From assembly GCF_026626665.1 (NCBI RefSeq), contig NZ_JAPNKE010000002.1, positions 2,853,204-2,917,203 of the forward strand: a DNA stretch of 64,000 bases. The letters are read 5' to 3'. Source of the stretch: Nannocystis pusilla (GTDB lineage: Bacteria; Myxococcota_A; Polyangia; Nannocystales; Nannocystaceae). Shown one piece after another: positions 53,423 through 62,294 of the stretch. The notes below the pieces were generated by a model that was not told the DNA's origin, ran no database searches, and saw only the letters and a program-made list of their open reading frames with translations. The translations under genes were made by a program, and so were the position numbers. Positions within the stretch are counted from its first letter, which is position 1. Each line of letters starts with the position of its first letter.

Positions 53423-53886
53423 GCGCGCCCGCTGCCGGGCCCTCGGAGCTGCGAGCGCTCGCCGGGCTCCGCGGCCAAATCGGCCACCAGCGGCCTCGCG
53501 CTGTATTCCCTGGCACGCCCGCTGTCGGGCCCCTGTGCGCCGACTTCTGGCTGCGCGACACCGAAGATCGCCCGCTCGTGTGGGCGCTCAAGCGGCTGTT
53601 CATGGCCGTGGGCACCCGCTTCACCGGCGCGCTCGGCCCCTCCGAGCTGCGAGCGCTCGCCGGGCTCCGCGGCCAAATCGGCCACCAGCAGCCTCGCGCT
53701 GCATTTCCTGGCCGCTCCCCCGCCGACACCCTTCTCGCGACCGCGACGACCGGAAGGCTGGCAGCAACCGGTCGCCGGCGCGCTCGCGCTGCGGTTGCAC
53801 GCTCGCCCGTCCGCTCGATCCGGCTCGCCGTCCCGGGCCTGTCGAGCGCTCGGCATCTTCGCCCGCCGGCTCCGCCGCTCGCCGCC
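53423..53886. repeat. Gap with direct repeats derived from the preceding gene's end
   Basis: A unit CTCGGAGCTGCGAGCGCTCG onward is present at 53442-53503 and 53640-53701 (about 62 bases, nearly identical). Each ends in GGCCTCGCGCTG, which is also the last part of the upstream gene (53402-53413). A short segment between 53530 and 53620 is protein-like (WLRDTEDRPLVWALKRLFMA) but bounded by no start or stop. No gene is called. Confidence 0.6.
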
Positions 53887-54519
53887 TCACGCTCGCCGGC
53901 GCCGTCGGCCCAGCACCAGCACCAGCACCAGCGGCCCCGCCGAGGCCGTACGACAGCCGCCCGCGTCGTCCTCGGCCGGCGCCCCGCTCGTCTCGGGCGC
54001 GTCCTCGCTGAGCACGAGGTCGGCGCACTGATAGTAGAGGTCGTTGCCGTCCCCGTACGGCGCCTTGTCCGTCATCACCTGCACGAGCTGCAGCGTGCAG
54101 CGCTCGCAGCTCACGTCCGGCAGCGTCACCGCCTGCTCGTACGTCTGCGTCCCGTCCTTGTCGGCGATGAGATCGACCAACACCACCGCCGGGTCGCCTC
54201 GCTCGCCGGCCGCGGGCGGATCGGCGAACGCGTCCTGTCCTTCCGCGTCGAAGCTGATCCGGAAGTACCCCGGGTGCGGCACCGTCTCCTGCCAGCGCAC
54301 CGTGATCGTCTGCCCGGGCCGGAACGTGCTCGGCGCCTCGCCGCGCGCGTCGTCGGTGCCGGCTCCGCAGGGCCCGGCCTTCTGCTGCTCGTGGCGCGGA
54401 GCCGGCTCGATCAGGCGGATGTGCGCCAGGGCCGTCGCAGGCAGGCACGACACGGCCAGCGCCAGACCGACCCATCCCGCGCCAGGAGGCTGCCTGCTTA
54501 CGCGCCGGGTGCTAAGCAC
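53887..54519 (-). CDS. SCE4755-family polysaccharide-monooxygenase-like protein
   Basis: 210 residues from GTG 54519, overlapping the end of the next gene by eight bases. A Sec signal (ALAVSCLPATALA) leaves the mature N-terminus His33 (HIRLIEPAPRHEQQ), as in the copper 'histidine brace' of lytic polysaccharide monooxygenases. CERCTLQLVQVMTDKAPYGD and NDLYYQCADLVL are shared with the upstream paralogue. The short tail GPLVLVLVLGRRRRRA is MYXO-CTERM-like, implying surface display. Oxidative polysaccharide cleavage is inferred from the family name and the N-terminal His, and is not proven for this branch. Confidence 0.8.
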   Translation of the reverse strand: MLSTRRVSRQPPGAGWVGLALAVSCLPATALAHIRLIEPAPRHEQQKAGPCGAGTDDARGEAPSTFRPGQTITVRWQETVPHPGYFRISFDAEGQDAFADPPAAGERGDPAVVLVDLIADKDGTQTYEQAVTLPDVSCERCTLQLVQVMTDKAPYGDGNDLYYQCADLVLSEDAPETSGAPAEDDAGGCRTASAGPLVLVLVLGRRRRRA

Positions 54520-55372
54520 GCCGCCTCCGGCGCGCGAGCAGCAACAAGAGGACCGCCGCCGCGCCGCTGCCCCCGGCGCCGTCCGTGCGGCACGACCCGC
54601 AGCCGCCCTCGCCCCCCGACATGCTCTCGGTCGCGCTGCCCGTCCCCTCGCTGTCGTTGCCGCTCGCGGCCGTCGTGCCGTCGCCCGTCGTGCCGTCGCC
54701 GGCCGTCGTCCCGACGTTGCCGCCCGTGGTCGGCTGCGTGTCCCCGCCGGTCGAGGTCCCGGGCTCGCCCGACGTGGTGGTGCCGACGCCGGTCGTCTCG
54801 CCCGTGCTCTCCTCGCCGGTCGTCGCCTCGCCCGTCGTCGCCTCGCCCGTCGTCTCCTCCCCGGTCGTCTCCGCCGCGCCCATGAGCACGATGTCGGCGC
54901 ACTGGTAATAGAGGTCGTTGGTCCCGACCTCGTACGGCGGCTTGTCGGTCATCACCTGGATGACCTGCAGCGTGCAGTTGTCGCAGCTCATCAGCGGCAG
55001 CGTCACCGCCTGCTCGTACATCTGTTGCGGCCCGCTCTTGTCGGCGATCTCGTCGACCAGCACCGCCGGGTTCGAGTAGAAGTCGTCGTAGCCCGCCGGG
55101 TCGCCGAAGTCGTCGTGCCCGTCGTTGTCGAAGCTGATCCGGAAGTGCCCCGGGTGGTCGACCGTCTCGGTCCAGCGGACCATGATCGTCTCGCCGCCCT
55201 GGAAGGTCGCGACCTCGTCCCCGCGCGCGTCGTTCGGCCCCACCCCGCACGGTCCGGACTTCTGCTCGACGTGCCGCGGCAACGGCGAGCTCAGGGCGAT
55301 GTGGGCGGACGCCGCCGTCGCGGTGATGGCGAGCGAGGCGAACGCGAGGACAGGAAAAGCGAAGCGGTGCAT
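54512..55372 (-). CDS. SCE4755-family polysaccharide-monooxygenase-like protein with long Thr linker
   Basis: 286 residues from ATG 55372. Signal MHRFAFPVLAFASLAITATA, mature N-terminus His24 (HIALSSPLPRHVEQKSGPCG), then a domain closely related to the neighbouring gene (CDNCTLQVIQVMTDKPPYEV, LYYQCADIVL). A Thr/Glu/Gly-rich linker with repeated (E)ATTGE units follows (about 175-240), then CGSC and a hydrophobic helix plus RRRRRA, a MYXO-CTERM tail. It precedes its paralogue on the same strand, with an eight-base overlap, so the two are a tandem duplication and probably one operon. The frame is intact. Confidence 0.82.
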   Translation of the reverse strand: MHRFAFPVLAFASLAITATAASAHIALSSPLPRHVEQKSGPCGVGPNDARGDEVATFQGGETIMVRWTETVDHPGHFRISFDNDGHDDFGDPAGYDDFYSNPAVLVDEIADKSGPQQMYEQAVTLPLMSCDNCTLQVIQVMTDKPPYEVGTNDLYYQCADIVLMGAAETTGEETTGEATTGEATTGEESTGETTGVGTTTSGEPGTSTGGDTQPTTGGNVGTTAGDGTTGDGTTAASGNDSEGTGSATESMSGGEGGCGSCRTDGAGGSGAAAVLLLLLARRRRRA

Positions 55373-55425
55373 GTCGATGTGCTCTTTCGCGCACACCGAT
55401 TGTACCGGCTCCAGCGCCGCGGCGC

Positions 55426-56738
55426 CTACTCCGGCGCCGCCAACTTCGAGTCGTCGCGCGCGCTCCGGATCCCGTCGAGCAGCGACTGCGCGCGCTCGGC
55501 CTTGAGCGTCCCGTCGCCCTTGTGCGCGGCCACGAGGCGCTCCAGCCACGGCTCGACCTCAGCGCGAATTTCTGGAGATGTGGCGCGGATTTGGCCCAAA
55601 CCCTTGAAGATGTGGTTCTCGTAGTTGTCGACCGGCAGGAGCAGGTCGAAGTGGTCCTGCTGACCGTCGGGCCGGAGGTACACCACCTCGACCGGGCACG
55701 TCGTCGTCCGCTCCTCCGGCGTCGCGGTGTCGTACGCGTGCATCAGGGGCACGTTCGCGCGCTCGTTGCCGAGGATCCCGAGGCTGAACACGATCGCGCA
55801 GCGCACCGGGAACGCGGCCGACGGCAGGCGATCCGTCAGCATCGTGTCGAGGTCCTTGGCCTCGCGCTGGTCGCGGTGCTGCGCGATCGCCCACGCCGCC
55901 ACCCGCTGGGCCCTCTCGTCGCCGCGCTGCAGAACCTGCTGCAACACCGGCAACAGCTTCGGCACCTGGATGTACCCGGCCGCGATGAGCAGCCGGCGGT
56001 CGATCACCCCGGCCGCCAGGTCGCGCTCGAGCTCACCGACGAGTGGGTCGGCCACCTCGCGATCCTGGTAGCGCGCCAGCGAGATCAGCGCCTCGCGCCG
56101 GAGGCTCGGGTCCGGCGACTTCAACGCGGCCCGCAGGTCGCCGAGGATGGCCTTGCGCTCGGACGTGACGTCGATGAAGCGCCCCAGCGCCCAGGCCGCC
56201 CACGCTCCGACCTCGCCTCCGCGCGCCAACTGCTGGCGCAGGGTCGGCACGATCGTGGGGTGCCGGCGCACCGACAGCTCGGCGATCGCCTGCAGCCGGC
56301 GGGGCTGATTCTCGGGGTCATCCCCTCGCAGAGAACCGACGTGAATTCCAACCCTTCGGTAATAAGAGTTGAAGTCCTGGTTCACGAAGTTGAAGAGCAG
56401 GTACGTCAGCCCGCCGGACAGCAACAACACGATCGGGAAGCTGACCGACGAGCGCTGCATCGTCGCCGCCACCATCGCCGCCTCGTCGCTCGCCTTGGCG
56501 TACTTCGGGTCCTTGCCCTGCAGATGGGTCAGGCGGAACGCCCCCCGAACATGAACTCGTCGACGAGCAGCGCGTCGGCGACCGCGACCGCGCACATCGC
56601 AGTGTAGTACCCGACCAGCAGCATGGTCTCGATCGACGCCTCGGCCGGCACGTCGCGGATGAGCCGGGCCAGGTAGACCGCCGCGATCATGCCGGCCAGG
56701 TTGGCGATCACCGCGGCGACCAGCAGCTTGTTGCGCAC
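55426..56738 (-). CDS. Membrane protein with HEAT repeats, one frameshift
   Basis: GTG 56738 leads to two membrane helices (LLVAAVIANLAGMIAAVYLA, MLLVGYYTAMCAVAVADALL). Near 56548 one G is missing from a G-run (GTTCGGGGGGCG): DEFMFGG joins AFRLTHLQGKDPKYAKASDE in the next frame. A third helix (SFPIVLLLSGGLTYLLFNFV) and then HEAT-like helical repeats follow (LQAIAELSVRRHPTIVPTLR, EALISLARYQDREVADPLVG, RAQRVAAWAIAQHRDQREAK). The C-terminal part has SLGILGNERANVPLMHAYDT and a strand-rich stretch. About 437 residues once restored. Function unknown; HEAT repeats suggest protein binding at the membrane. Confidence 0.7.
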
Positions 56739-57076
56739 GGGGATCCCGCGCGAACGCGGACCATAACCAGGGGGGACCGGAGGGTTCGGCGGGCGCCACG
56801 GGGCTCGTCATACCGCGGATGGACGCCGCCCGGGGCGACCGGTTCCGGCAACCTCGCTCCCGCCGTCCGCGGCCGACCCGGAAACAAGCGACCCCGGCCC
56901 GCGCGTCCCTCCAGATCGGCCCCGGCGCCCCCGCCTCGGTCTCCGACCTGCCGCGCGACCTCGCCGACTCCCTACACCCCTTGCGACCCGGCGGCCCGAG
57001 TAAGTCGCCAGCCATCGCGCCCGCTGTTTCGCCGTTTTTTGGACTTCCGCCGCGGACGTGCCTAGCGTCCCCCTGT
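56739..57076. other. 338-base gap, no gene
   Basis: Divergent promoter region of the HEAT-repeat protein and the VanW protein. The frame of the VanW gene is open upstream to 56819 but its translation there is Arg/Pro-rich and non-protein-like. A T-run (TTTTTTGG) lies near 57040. Confidence 0.45.
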
Positions 57077-58651
57077 ATGTCGCAGCCAGCCCCGCGCGCC
57101 GCAGCGGCCGCCCGCACGCTGGCCCCTCGCCGGGCCCAGCCGCGCACGCTCGTGCCGACCGCCGCGCCCGCGCTCGAGCTCCTCGAGACTTCTGACGCAG
57201 CGCCCGAGACCGCCCCTGTCGCGCGTCGACGTCGTCTCGGCGTCCTGCCGGTGCTCGAATCCACGGCCATGGCGATCGGCCTCGCCGCCGTCGCCGCGGC
57301 TCTCTGGCAGGACTTCGCCGCGGCCCGCGACCAGGACCACGTCGTCGCCGGCGTGCGCCTCGGCGGCCACGAGGTCGGCGGCCTGACCGCCACCGAGCTG
57401 CCCGCGATCGCCGAGACCGCCGTCCTCACCGCCCTCGACCGCAAGCTCGTGCTCGCCGCCCCCGGCGTGGAGGTCGAGACCACCGCGCGCGCGCTCGGGG
57501 CCGTCCCCGCGCCCGAGGCCGCGATCGCGGCCGCCCTGCGCGTCGGTCACAGCGGCGACCTGCTCGCCGACCTGCGCGCCCGCGACCGCGCCCTGCGCGG
57601 CGACGTCGACCTCGCCCCCGGGTTCCGCTTCAACGAGGACGTCGCGCTCGAGCAGCTGCTCGCCCTCGCCCCCAAGGTCGAGCGGCCCAGCCTCGCCACT
57701 CGCTTCGACATGGACAACCGGCGCGTCCTGCCGGCCCAGCGCGGCACTCGCCTCTCGGCCTTCGACTCGCTGTCGGCGGTGGCCGTCGGCCTGGCCTCCG
57801 GCGCCGAGCGCATCGACCTGGTCACTCAGCCAGGTCCCGAAGTACCTGACCCTTGGGCCAGCATCGCCGACGGCCTCGACATCGGCGCCGTCCTCGCCTC
57901 CTTCGAGACCCCTTACTCGACCGAGGCGAACTACGCCGACCGCGCCTACAACCTCAAGATCGGCGCCGCCCCGCTCGACGGTTACGTCCTGATGCCGGGC
58001 GCCGTCATGTCCTTCAACCAGGTCGTCGGCGATCGCACCGGCGAGGCTGGATATCGCTACGCCGGCGGCATCGCCGACGGCGAGCTGATCGACACCGTGG
58101 GCGGCGGCATCTGCCAGATCAGCTCCACCCTCTACGGCGCCGCCTTCTTCGCCGGCCTCGAGCTCCTGCACAGCCGGCCGCACAGCCGGCCGAGCGCCTA
58201 CGTCGACATGGGCCTCGACTCGACCGTCGTCTACGGCCACGTCGACATGAAGCTCAAGAACTCGTTCGACTTCCCGGTCGTGTTTCACACCCGGGTCGCC
58301 GCCGGCAAGGTGCGGGTCGAGGTCCTCGGGGCGCGCAAGGTGTTCGACGAGGTCGCCTTCGAGCGGCGCGTGCAGGAGGTCCTGCCCTTCAACACCATCG
58401 TCCGCAACGACTCCGCCCTCGCCTCCGGCGCCGAGACCGTGTCGCAGCGCGGCATGCGAGGCTTCAAGGTCGTCCGCACGCGCAAGCTCTACCAGGCCGG
58501 CCAGGTGGCGAAGACCGAGTCCTGGGACCTCTTCTACCCGCCCACCACCGAGATCCTCCGCCGCGGCACCAACCCCCGCGGCGAGCGGCCCGAGGCCAAG
58601 AAGCTGCAGCCCCTGCGCGACCCGGCCCGCGAGCTGCGGATCGTCCAGTAG
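57077..58651 (+). CDS. VanW-family protein, membrane-anchored
   Basis: 524 residues from ATG 57077. A basic, Ala/Pro-rich N-terminus leads to one transmembrane helix (STAMAIGLAAVAAALWQDFA, about residue 63-82). Two YoaR/peptidoglycan-binding-like segments precede the VanW domain, whose core is FETPYSTEANYADRAYNLKI, LMPGAVMSFNQVVGDRTGEA, GGGICQISSTLYGAA and HSRPSAYVDMGLDSTVVYG. VanW proteins are found with vancomycin-resistance and spore/cell-wall genes; the domain probably acts in peptidoglycan handling, but its reaction is unknown. Predicted to be anchored in the inner membrane facing outward. The frame is intact. Confidence 0.85.
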   Translation: MSQPAPRAAAAARTLAPRRAQPRTLVPTAAPALELLETSDAAPETAPVARRRRLGVLPVLESTAMAIGLAAVAAALWQDFAAARDQDHVVAGVRLGGHEVGGLTATELPAIAETAVLTALDRKLVLAAPGVEVETTARALGAVPAPEAAIAAALRVGHSGDLLADLRARDRALRGDVDLAPGFRFNEDVALEQLLALAPKVERPSLATRFDMDNRRVLPAQRGTRLSAFDSLSAVAVGLASGAERIDLVTQPGPEVPDPWASIADGLDIGAVLASFETPYSTEANYADRAYNLKIGAAPLDGYVLMPGAVMSFNQVVGDRTGEAGYRYAGGIADGELIDTVGGGICQISSTLYGAAFFAGLELLHSRPHSRPSAYVDMGLDSTVVYGHVDMKLKNSFDFPVVFHTRVAAGKVRVEVLGARKVFDEVAFERRVQEVLPFNTIVRNDSALASGAETVSQRGMRGFKVVRTRKLYQAGQVAKTESWDLFYPPTTEILRRGTNPRGERPEAKKLQPLRDPARELRIVQ

Positions 58652-58882
58652 CCGCCGCGCTGCTGTCTCTTCAGACAGCAGCGCTGTGGCTCCGCGGCAC
58701 CAGCCTCTGCCGCGCGCGCGCGCGCGCCCGCGCTCGCCCTCGGCCCCCGCTTTCGCGCGCCGCCTTTGAACCGCTGCGCGGGGACGTCGGCATCATCTGT
58801 CCCGAGAGACAGACCCGAGCCAGCCCACGCCACTACCGCCGCGCCCCGGGCCTCGCTACCGTGAACACCGCGGAGGTGGGGC

Positions 58883-60877
58883 ATGCGGCGGAGCATCGGC
58901 GTGGCGGCGGGCGTATGGCTATGGACTGCGTGCAACGGCGGCGACGGCAGCACGGAGGCCGGCACCGGAGATCCGGCCTCGGCCAGCGCCGCGACAGCGA
59001 CCGAGCCGGACCTCACGGGCGCCACCAGCGGCCCCACCGGCTCGACCACCACACCCACCACCTCGGTCGACTCGACCAGCGACCCGATCACCGGCGATCC
59101 CACCGGCGATCCCACCGGCGACCCCACCGAGGGCACCACCGGCGAGCCCGGCGACCCGGTCGACTACCCGCCCGAGCTCCTCTGTCCGCCTGCCGGCGAC
59201 GACCGCTGCGGCCCGCCCTACGATCCTTCCGACCCGCTCGGGCCCGACCAGCTCGAGCAGGCCTTGCAGCTCGGCCTCGACACCTGGCGCTTCCCCGGCA
59301 TCCGGGGCGCCTGCGCCGGCTGTCACAGCCCTGACGGCTACGACCTCGCCCGCGTCGGCTTCTCGGACGACGCCATCGTCCGCCGCGCCCTCGATCACGT
59401 CGACGACGCCCAGGCCGCCGTCCTCGTCGACTACGTCCACGCCCTGCGCCAGAAGCACCAGCTCACCGAGCTGCTGCACCCGGCCAAGTTCCGGCCGCTG
59501 CAGCCCGGCCATTTGCCCTGGCCCGAGACCACCCCCGGCCTCGACGTCACCGATCCGCAGGCCCAGGACGAGCGCGACGAGGCCTTCATGCGCCACCTCC
59601 TCGACGACCGTCAGCTCCTGCTCGCCGGCGGCACCGTCGACTCCCTCGAGCAGGCCCACCAGGCCTACGACGAGCTCCACGCCATCGACCTCACCCAGCT
59701 GCGCCTCGGCCTGCCCTTCGATCTCCTGTCCGAGGACGGCTTCTACGGCGCCCCGCACCTCTCCGTGTTCGAGTGGTACCCGGGCATGGCCTCCGCGCCC
59801 AAGCCGGGCATGGAGGGCGCCTTCTTCGCCGTCGTCGACCAGTACCTCGCCGATCCGGGCGACGACGGCAAGCTGTGGGCCTACTACGACGCCATCGCCG
59901 GCATGACCGACTGCGTCGATCCGCTGGACGGCATGGGCGATCCACAGTACTACCGCCGCGCCTGCAACTGGATGCGCCTCAAGTGGCGCTCGCTGCAGAC
60001 GTTTTCGCATCAGCTGCGCAACGAGCGGCACGACTACCCCGACTTCCTCGTCGACCAGGCCGGCCCTGTCCAGCAGCACACCGCCCTCGCCGCCGACCGG
60101 ATCGCCATCTGGCACGCCGGCGACTTCCTGCGCGTGCAGCCGCTGATGCGCACCGACGACAACGCCTGCTTCGCCGGCGACGACGACCCCTGCACCCTCC
60201 TGCCGCCGCCGGTCGACGACACCATCCACTCCGAGCCGACCTACCAGGAGGCGCGGATCAAGCAGAGCCAGGTGTTCCAGCAGAGCTGGTTCTTGATGGC
60301 GTGGGTGCGCGACCCGGCCCTGCTGCTGTCCGGGGACGACTTCGCCACCATCGTCGGCGACTACATCGAGGCAGTCCTGCTGCCGCACTACGACATCCAC
60401 CACGCCTTCCTCGTCGCCAAGCTCGCGGTCGCCAAGTCGGCCGCCGCCGACTGGTTCGACGTCGCCGACGTGCGCCAGGGTCACGGCAAGATCGCCAGCG
60501 TCCGCACCTTCTCGTTCAAGCAGCTGCGGAACAACTTCAGCCACCCGCCCGGTGGCGACCCGCGCTTCGCCACCCACCAGCGGATGTTCGCCAACTTCGC
60601 GCGCATGTGGCTGTACCTGGTCGAGGAGGACCTGGCCCTCTCCGGCGCCGTCTACGACCGCCAGGAGGTCCTGCGTGCCTGCCGGTTCATGCGCACGTGG
60701 TTCATCGACCTCGAGGGCGCCGAGGATCCGGTCATGAACGACCTCATGCTGTCGATCGAGGCGCTCGCAGCCGCCGCCGACGAGCTGCGCTCCGACGTCC
60801 ACCGCGACGCCTTCCCCGGCACCGGCCTGCAGCCCACCGGCACCTGGGACGAGTTCGACCAGCCCTACCAGGGCTGA
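58883..60877 (+). CDS. Lipoprotein with a c-type haem motif, unknown function
   Basis: 664 residues from ATG 58883, with GGAGGTG at 58872-58878. Lipobox LWTAC (Cys17), then a Thr/Gly/Asp linker to about residue 90 with repeated GDPT. A single haem-c site CAGCH is at 144-148 within a small helical cytochrome-like segment (DQLEQALQLGLDTWRFPGIR before, VRRALDHVDDAQAAVLVDYV after). The remaining about 500 residues are helical with many aromatics (FEWYPGMASAPKPGMEGAF, WMRLKWRSLQTFSHQLRNER) and match no family I know, though it resembles outer-surface cytochrome-type proteins. An electron-transfer or peroxidase role is possible. The frame is intact. Confidence 0.72.
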   Translation: MRRSIGVAAGVWLWTACNGGDGSTEAGTGDPASASAATATEPDLTGATSGPTGSTTTPTTSVDSTSDPITGDPTGDPTGDPTEGTTGEPGDPVDYPPELLCPPAGDDRCGPPYDPSDPLGPDQLEQALQLGLDTWRFPGIRGACAGCHSPDGYDLARVGFSDDAIVRRALDHVDDAQAAVLVDYVHALRQKHQLTELLHPAKFRPLQPGHLPWPETTPGLDVTDPQAQDERDEAFMRHLLDDRQLLLAGGTVDSLEQAHQAYDELHAIDLTQLRLGLPFDLLSEDGFYGAPHLSVFEWYPGMASAPKPGMEGAFFAVVDQYLADPGDDGKLWAYYDAIAGMTDCVDPLDGMGDPQYYRRACNWMRLKWRSLQTFSHQLRNERHDYPDFLVDQAGPVQQHTALAADRIAIWHAGDFLRVQPLMRTDDNACFAGDDDPCTLLPPPVDDTIHSEPTYQEARIKQSQVFQQSWFLMAWVRDPALLLSGDDFATIVGDYIEAVLLPHYDIHHAFLVAKLAVAKSAAADWFDVADVRQGHGKIASVRTFSFKQLRNNFSHPPGGDPRFATHQRMFANFARMWLYLVEEDLALSGAVYDRQEVLRACRFMRTWFIDLEGAEDPVMNDLMLSIEALAAAADELRSDVHRDAFPGTGLQPTGTWDEFDQPYQG

Positions 60878-61112
60878 CCGGCGGCAGCCGGGGCATCGTC
60901 GGCGACTTGCGACCCGCGCCGACGCGGCGCCGCCGCTCCCCCTCACCAGCGAGGCACTGACGCCGCGCCATCACCCGCCGCCCGCGCGACCGCGCCGATC
61001 GCGGCGCCGTCGGGCGGACGGCGGCTGGCGACGAGGCGGATCGTCGGCGCCGCCGAATTTTTTGTCCCACACCGGACCTGACCTACAAGGAGGCATTCGC
61101 CGGAGCCCCACC

Positions 61113-61916
61113 ATGCCAGAGCTGACCGCCTCGAAGGAAAAGGTCGATTTCTCGCTCGACAACCGCCAGGTCTTCTTTTTGTTCTTCGGCCTGTCGGTGG
61201 TCGGATGCTTCGTCTTCGCGCTGGGCGTGATGGTCGGGCGGCGCAACGACGCCGGCCACGCCAACGCCCAGGTCGTCGCGCAGAACGAGGCTCGAGCGGT
61301 GCTCGCCGACCCCGAGCCGCTGGTCGCCGACGCCGGGTACAGCTTCAAGGACGGCCTCCAGCACCCCGCGACCGAGGGCGTGCCGGAGACCCGCGATCCG
61401 GCGGTCCCGCCGCGCGACGAGGACGTCGTGCGCGCCGAGCGTGAGGCCGCGATGGGCGGCGTCCCCGGCAAGAACAAGAAGAGCAAGAAGCCGATCCCCG
61501 CGCCCGGCAAGGAGCCGGCGATGGCCTCAGCGCCCAAGGTCCTCCCGCCGCTCGCCAGCGTCGAGCCGCCGGCCGCCCCGGTGCCCGCCGCGATCGTCGA
61601 GAAGGAGCCCGCCAAGGACAGCATCGTCGCCGCCGTCAAGGGCGACGCCGCCGTCAAGGGCGACGCCCCGGCCGCCAAGGGCAAGAAGGGCTTCGCGCTG
61701 CAGATGAAGGCGTTCGCCAGCCAGGACGAGGCCGCCAAGCTGGCCGACAAGCTGCGCCGCAACGGCCACGACGTCCGCGTCGAGTCGGGCGAGACCGCCG
61801 GCCGCATGTGGCACCGCGTCCGGCTCGGCGAGTTCACCTCGTGGGACGCCGCCGTCTCCGCCAAGTTGGCGTTCGAGAAGCAAGAGTCGGTGATCGCCTA
61901 CGTCGTCTCCCTGTGA
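61113..61916 (+). CDS. SPOR-domain membrane protein
   Basis: 267 residues from ATG 61113, with GGAG at 61102-61105. A transmembrane helix (VFFLFFGLSVVGCFVFALGV, about residue 20-39) follows a short cytoplasmic start. A long Pro/Ala/Lys-rich linker then leads to a C-terminal SPOR domain (GFALQMKAFASQDEAAKLAD, VRLGEFTSWDAAVSAKLAFE), which binds denuded septal peptidoglycan. This is the layout of FtsN/DedD-type division proteins. The stronger AAGGAGG at 61087 is too far from 61113; an ATT at 61095 in the same frame is too close to it. Frame intact. A strong terminator-like hairpin lies 70 bases downstream. Confidence 0.82.
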   Translation: MPELTASKEKVDFSLDNRQVFFLFFGLSVVGCFVFALGVMVGRRNDAGHANAQVVAQNEARAVLADPEPLVADAGYSFKDGLQHPATEGVPETRDPAVPPRDEDVVRAEREAAMGGVPGKNKKSKKPIPAPGKEPAMASAPKVLPPLASVEPPAAPVPAAIVEKEPAKDSIVAAVKGDAAVKGDAPAAKGKKGFALQMKAFASQDEAAKLADKLRRNGHDVRVESGETAGRMWHRVRLGEFTSWDAAVSAKLAFEKQESVIAYVVSL

Positions 61917-62294
61917 GCGACGCGCCGCCGCGCGAGGCCGCGCTCCCCGGGGGCCGCGGCCTCTCTCATTTGTGCCTTCAAATAAAGGGGCATGTCCGCC
62001 AGGACATGCCCTTTTATGCATGTCATTCGACACATGCTCTCGAGAGCATGTCCTAAAAGCCTCGAAGCTGCATGCCCGACATCCCTCGAGTTCATGTTCG
62101 TCCCGGCATCACCCGAGGCCCATGCCGCCCCGCCGGACCGTCGCTCGGCGCTCCTGATCCGCGTCGTCACCGGACCTGAGACCTAGAAAGTCCACCGACT
62201 CGCCGTCCGTAGCCCACACGGGCCGCGCACGGAGTCCGCTCCGAGCAGGGTCAACGCGGAGCGAAGCCCCCTGAGCGGAACCCGACACCGCGGC
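61917..62294. repeat. Palindromic repeat cluster with terminator-like hairpins
   Basis: GGGCATGTCC...GGACATGCCC (61988-62011) is followed by GCATGTC, then a 20-base perfect palindrome ACATGCTCTCGAGAGCATGT at 62032-62051 and further CATG sites to about 62100. Sequence from 62100 to 62294 shows no gene. It lies between the SPOR gene and the convergent GT-C gene. Confidence 0.7.
61984..62015 (+). terminator. Intrinsic-terminator-like hairpin with T-run
   Basis: GGGCATGTCC (61988-61997), loop GCCA, GGACATGCCC (62002-62011), extended by AAAG/TTTT pairing, followed by TTTTAT. It ends the SPOR gene (plus strand). It is made of two inverted palindromic-family cores. Confidence 0.75.
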
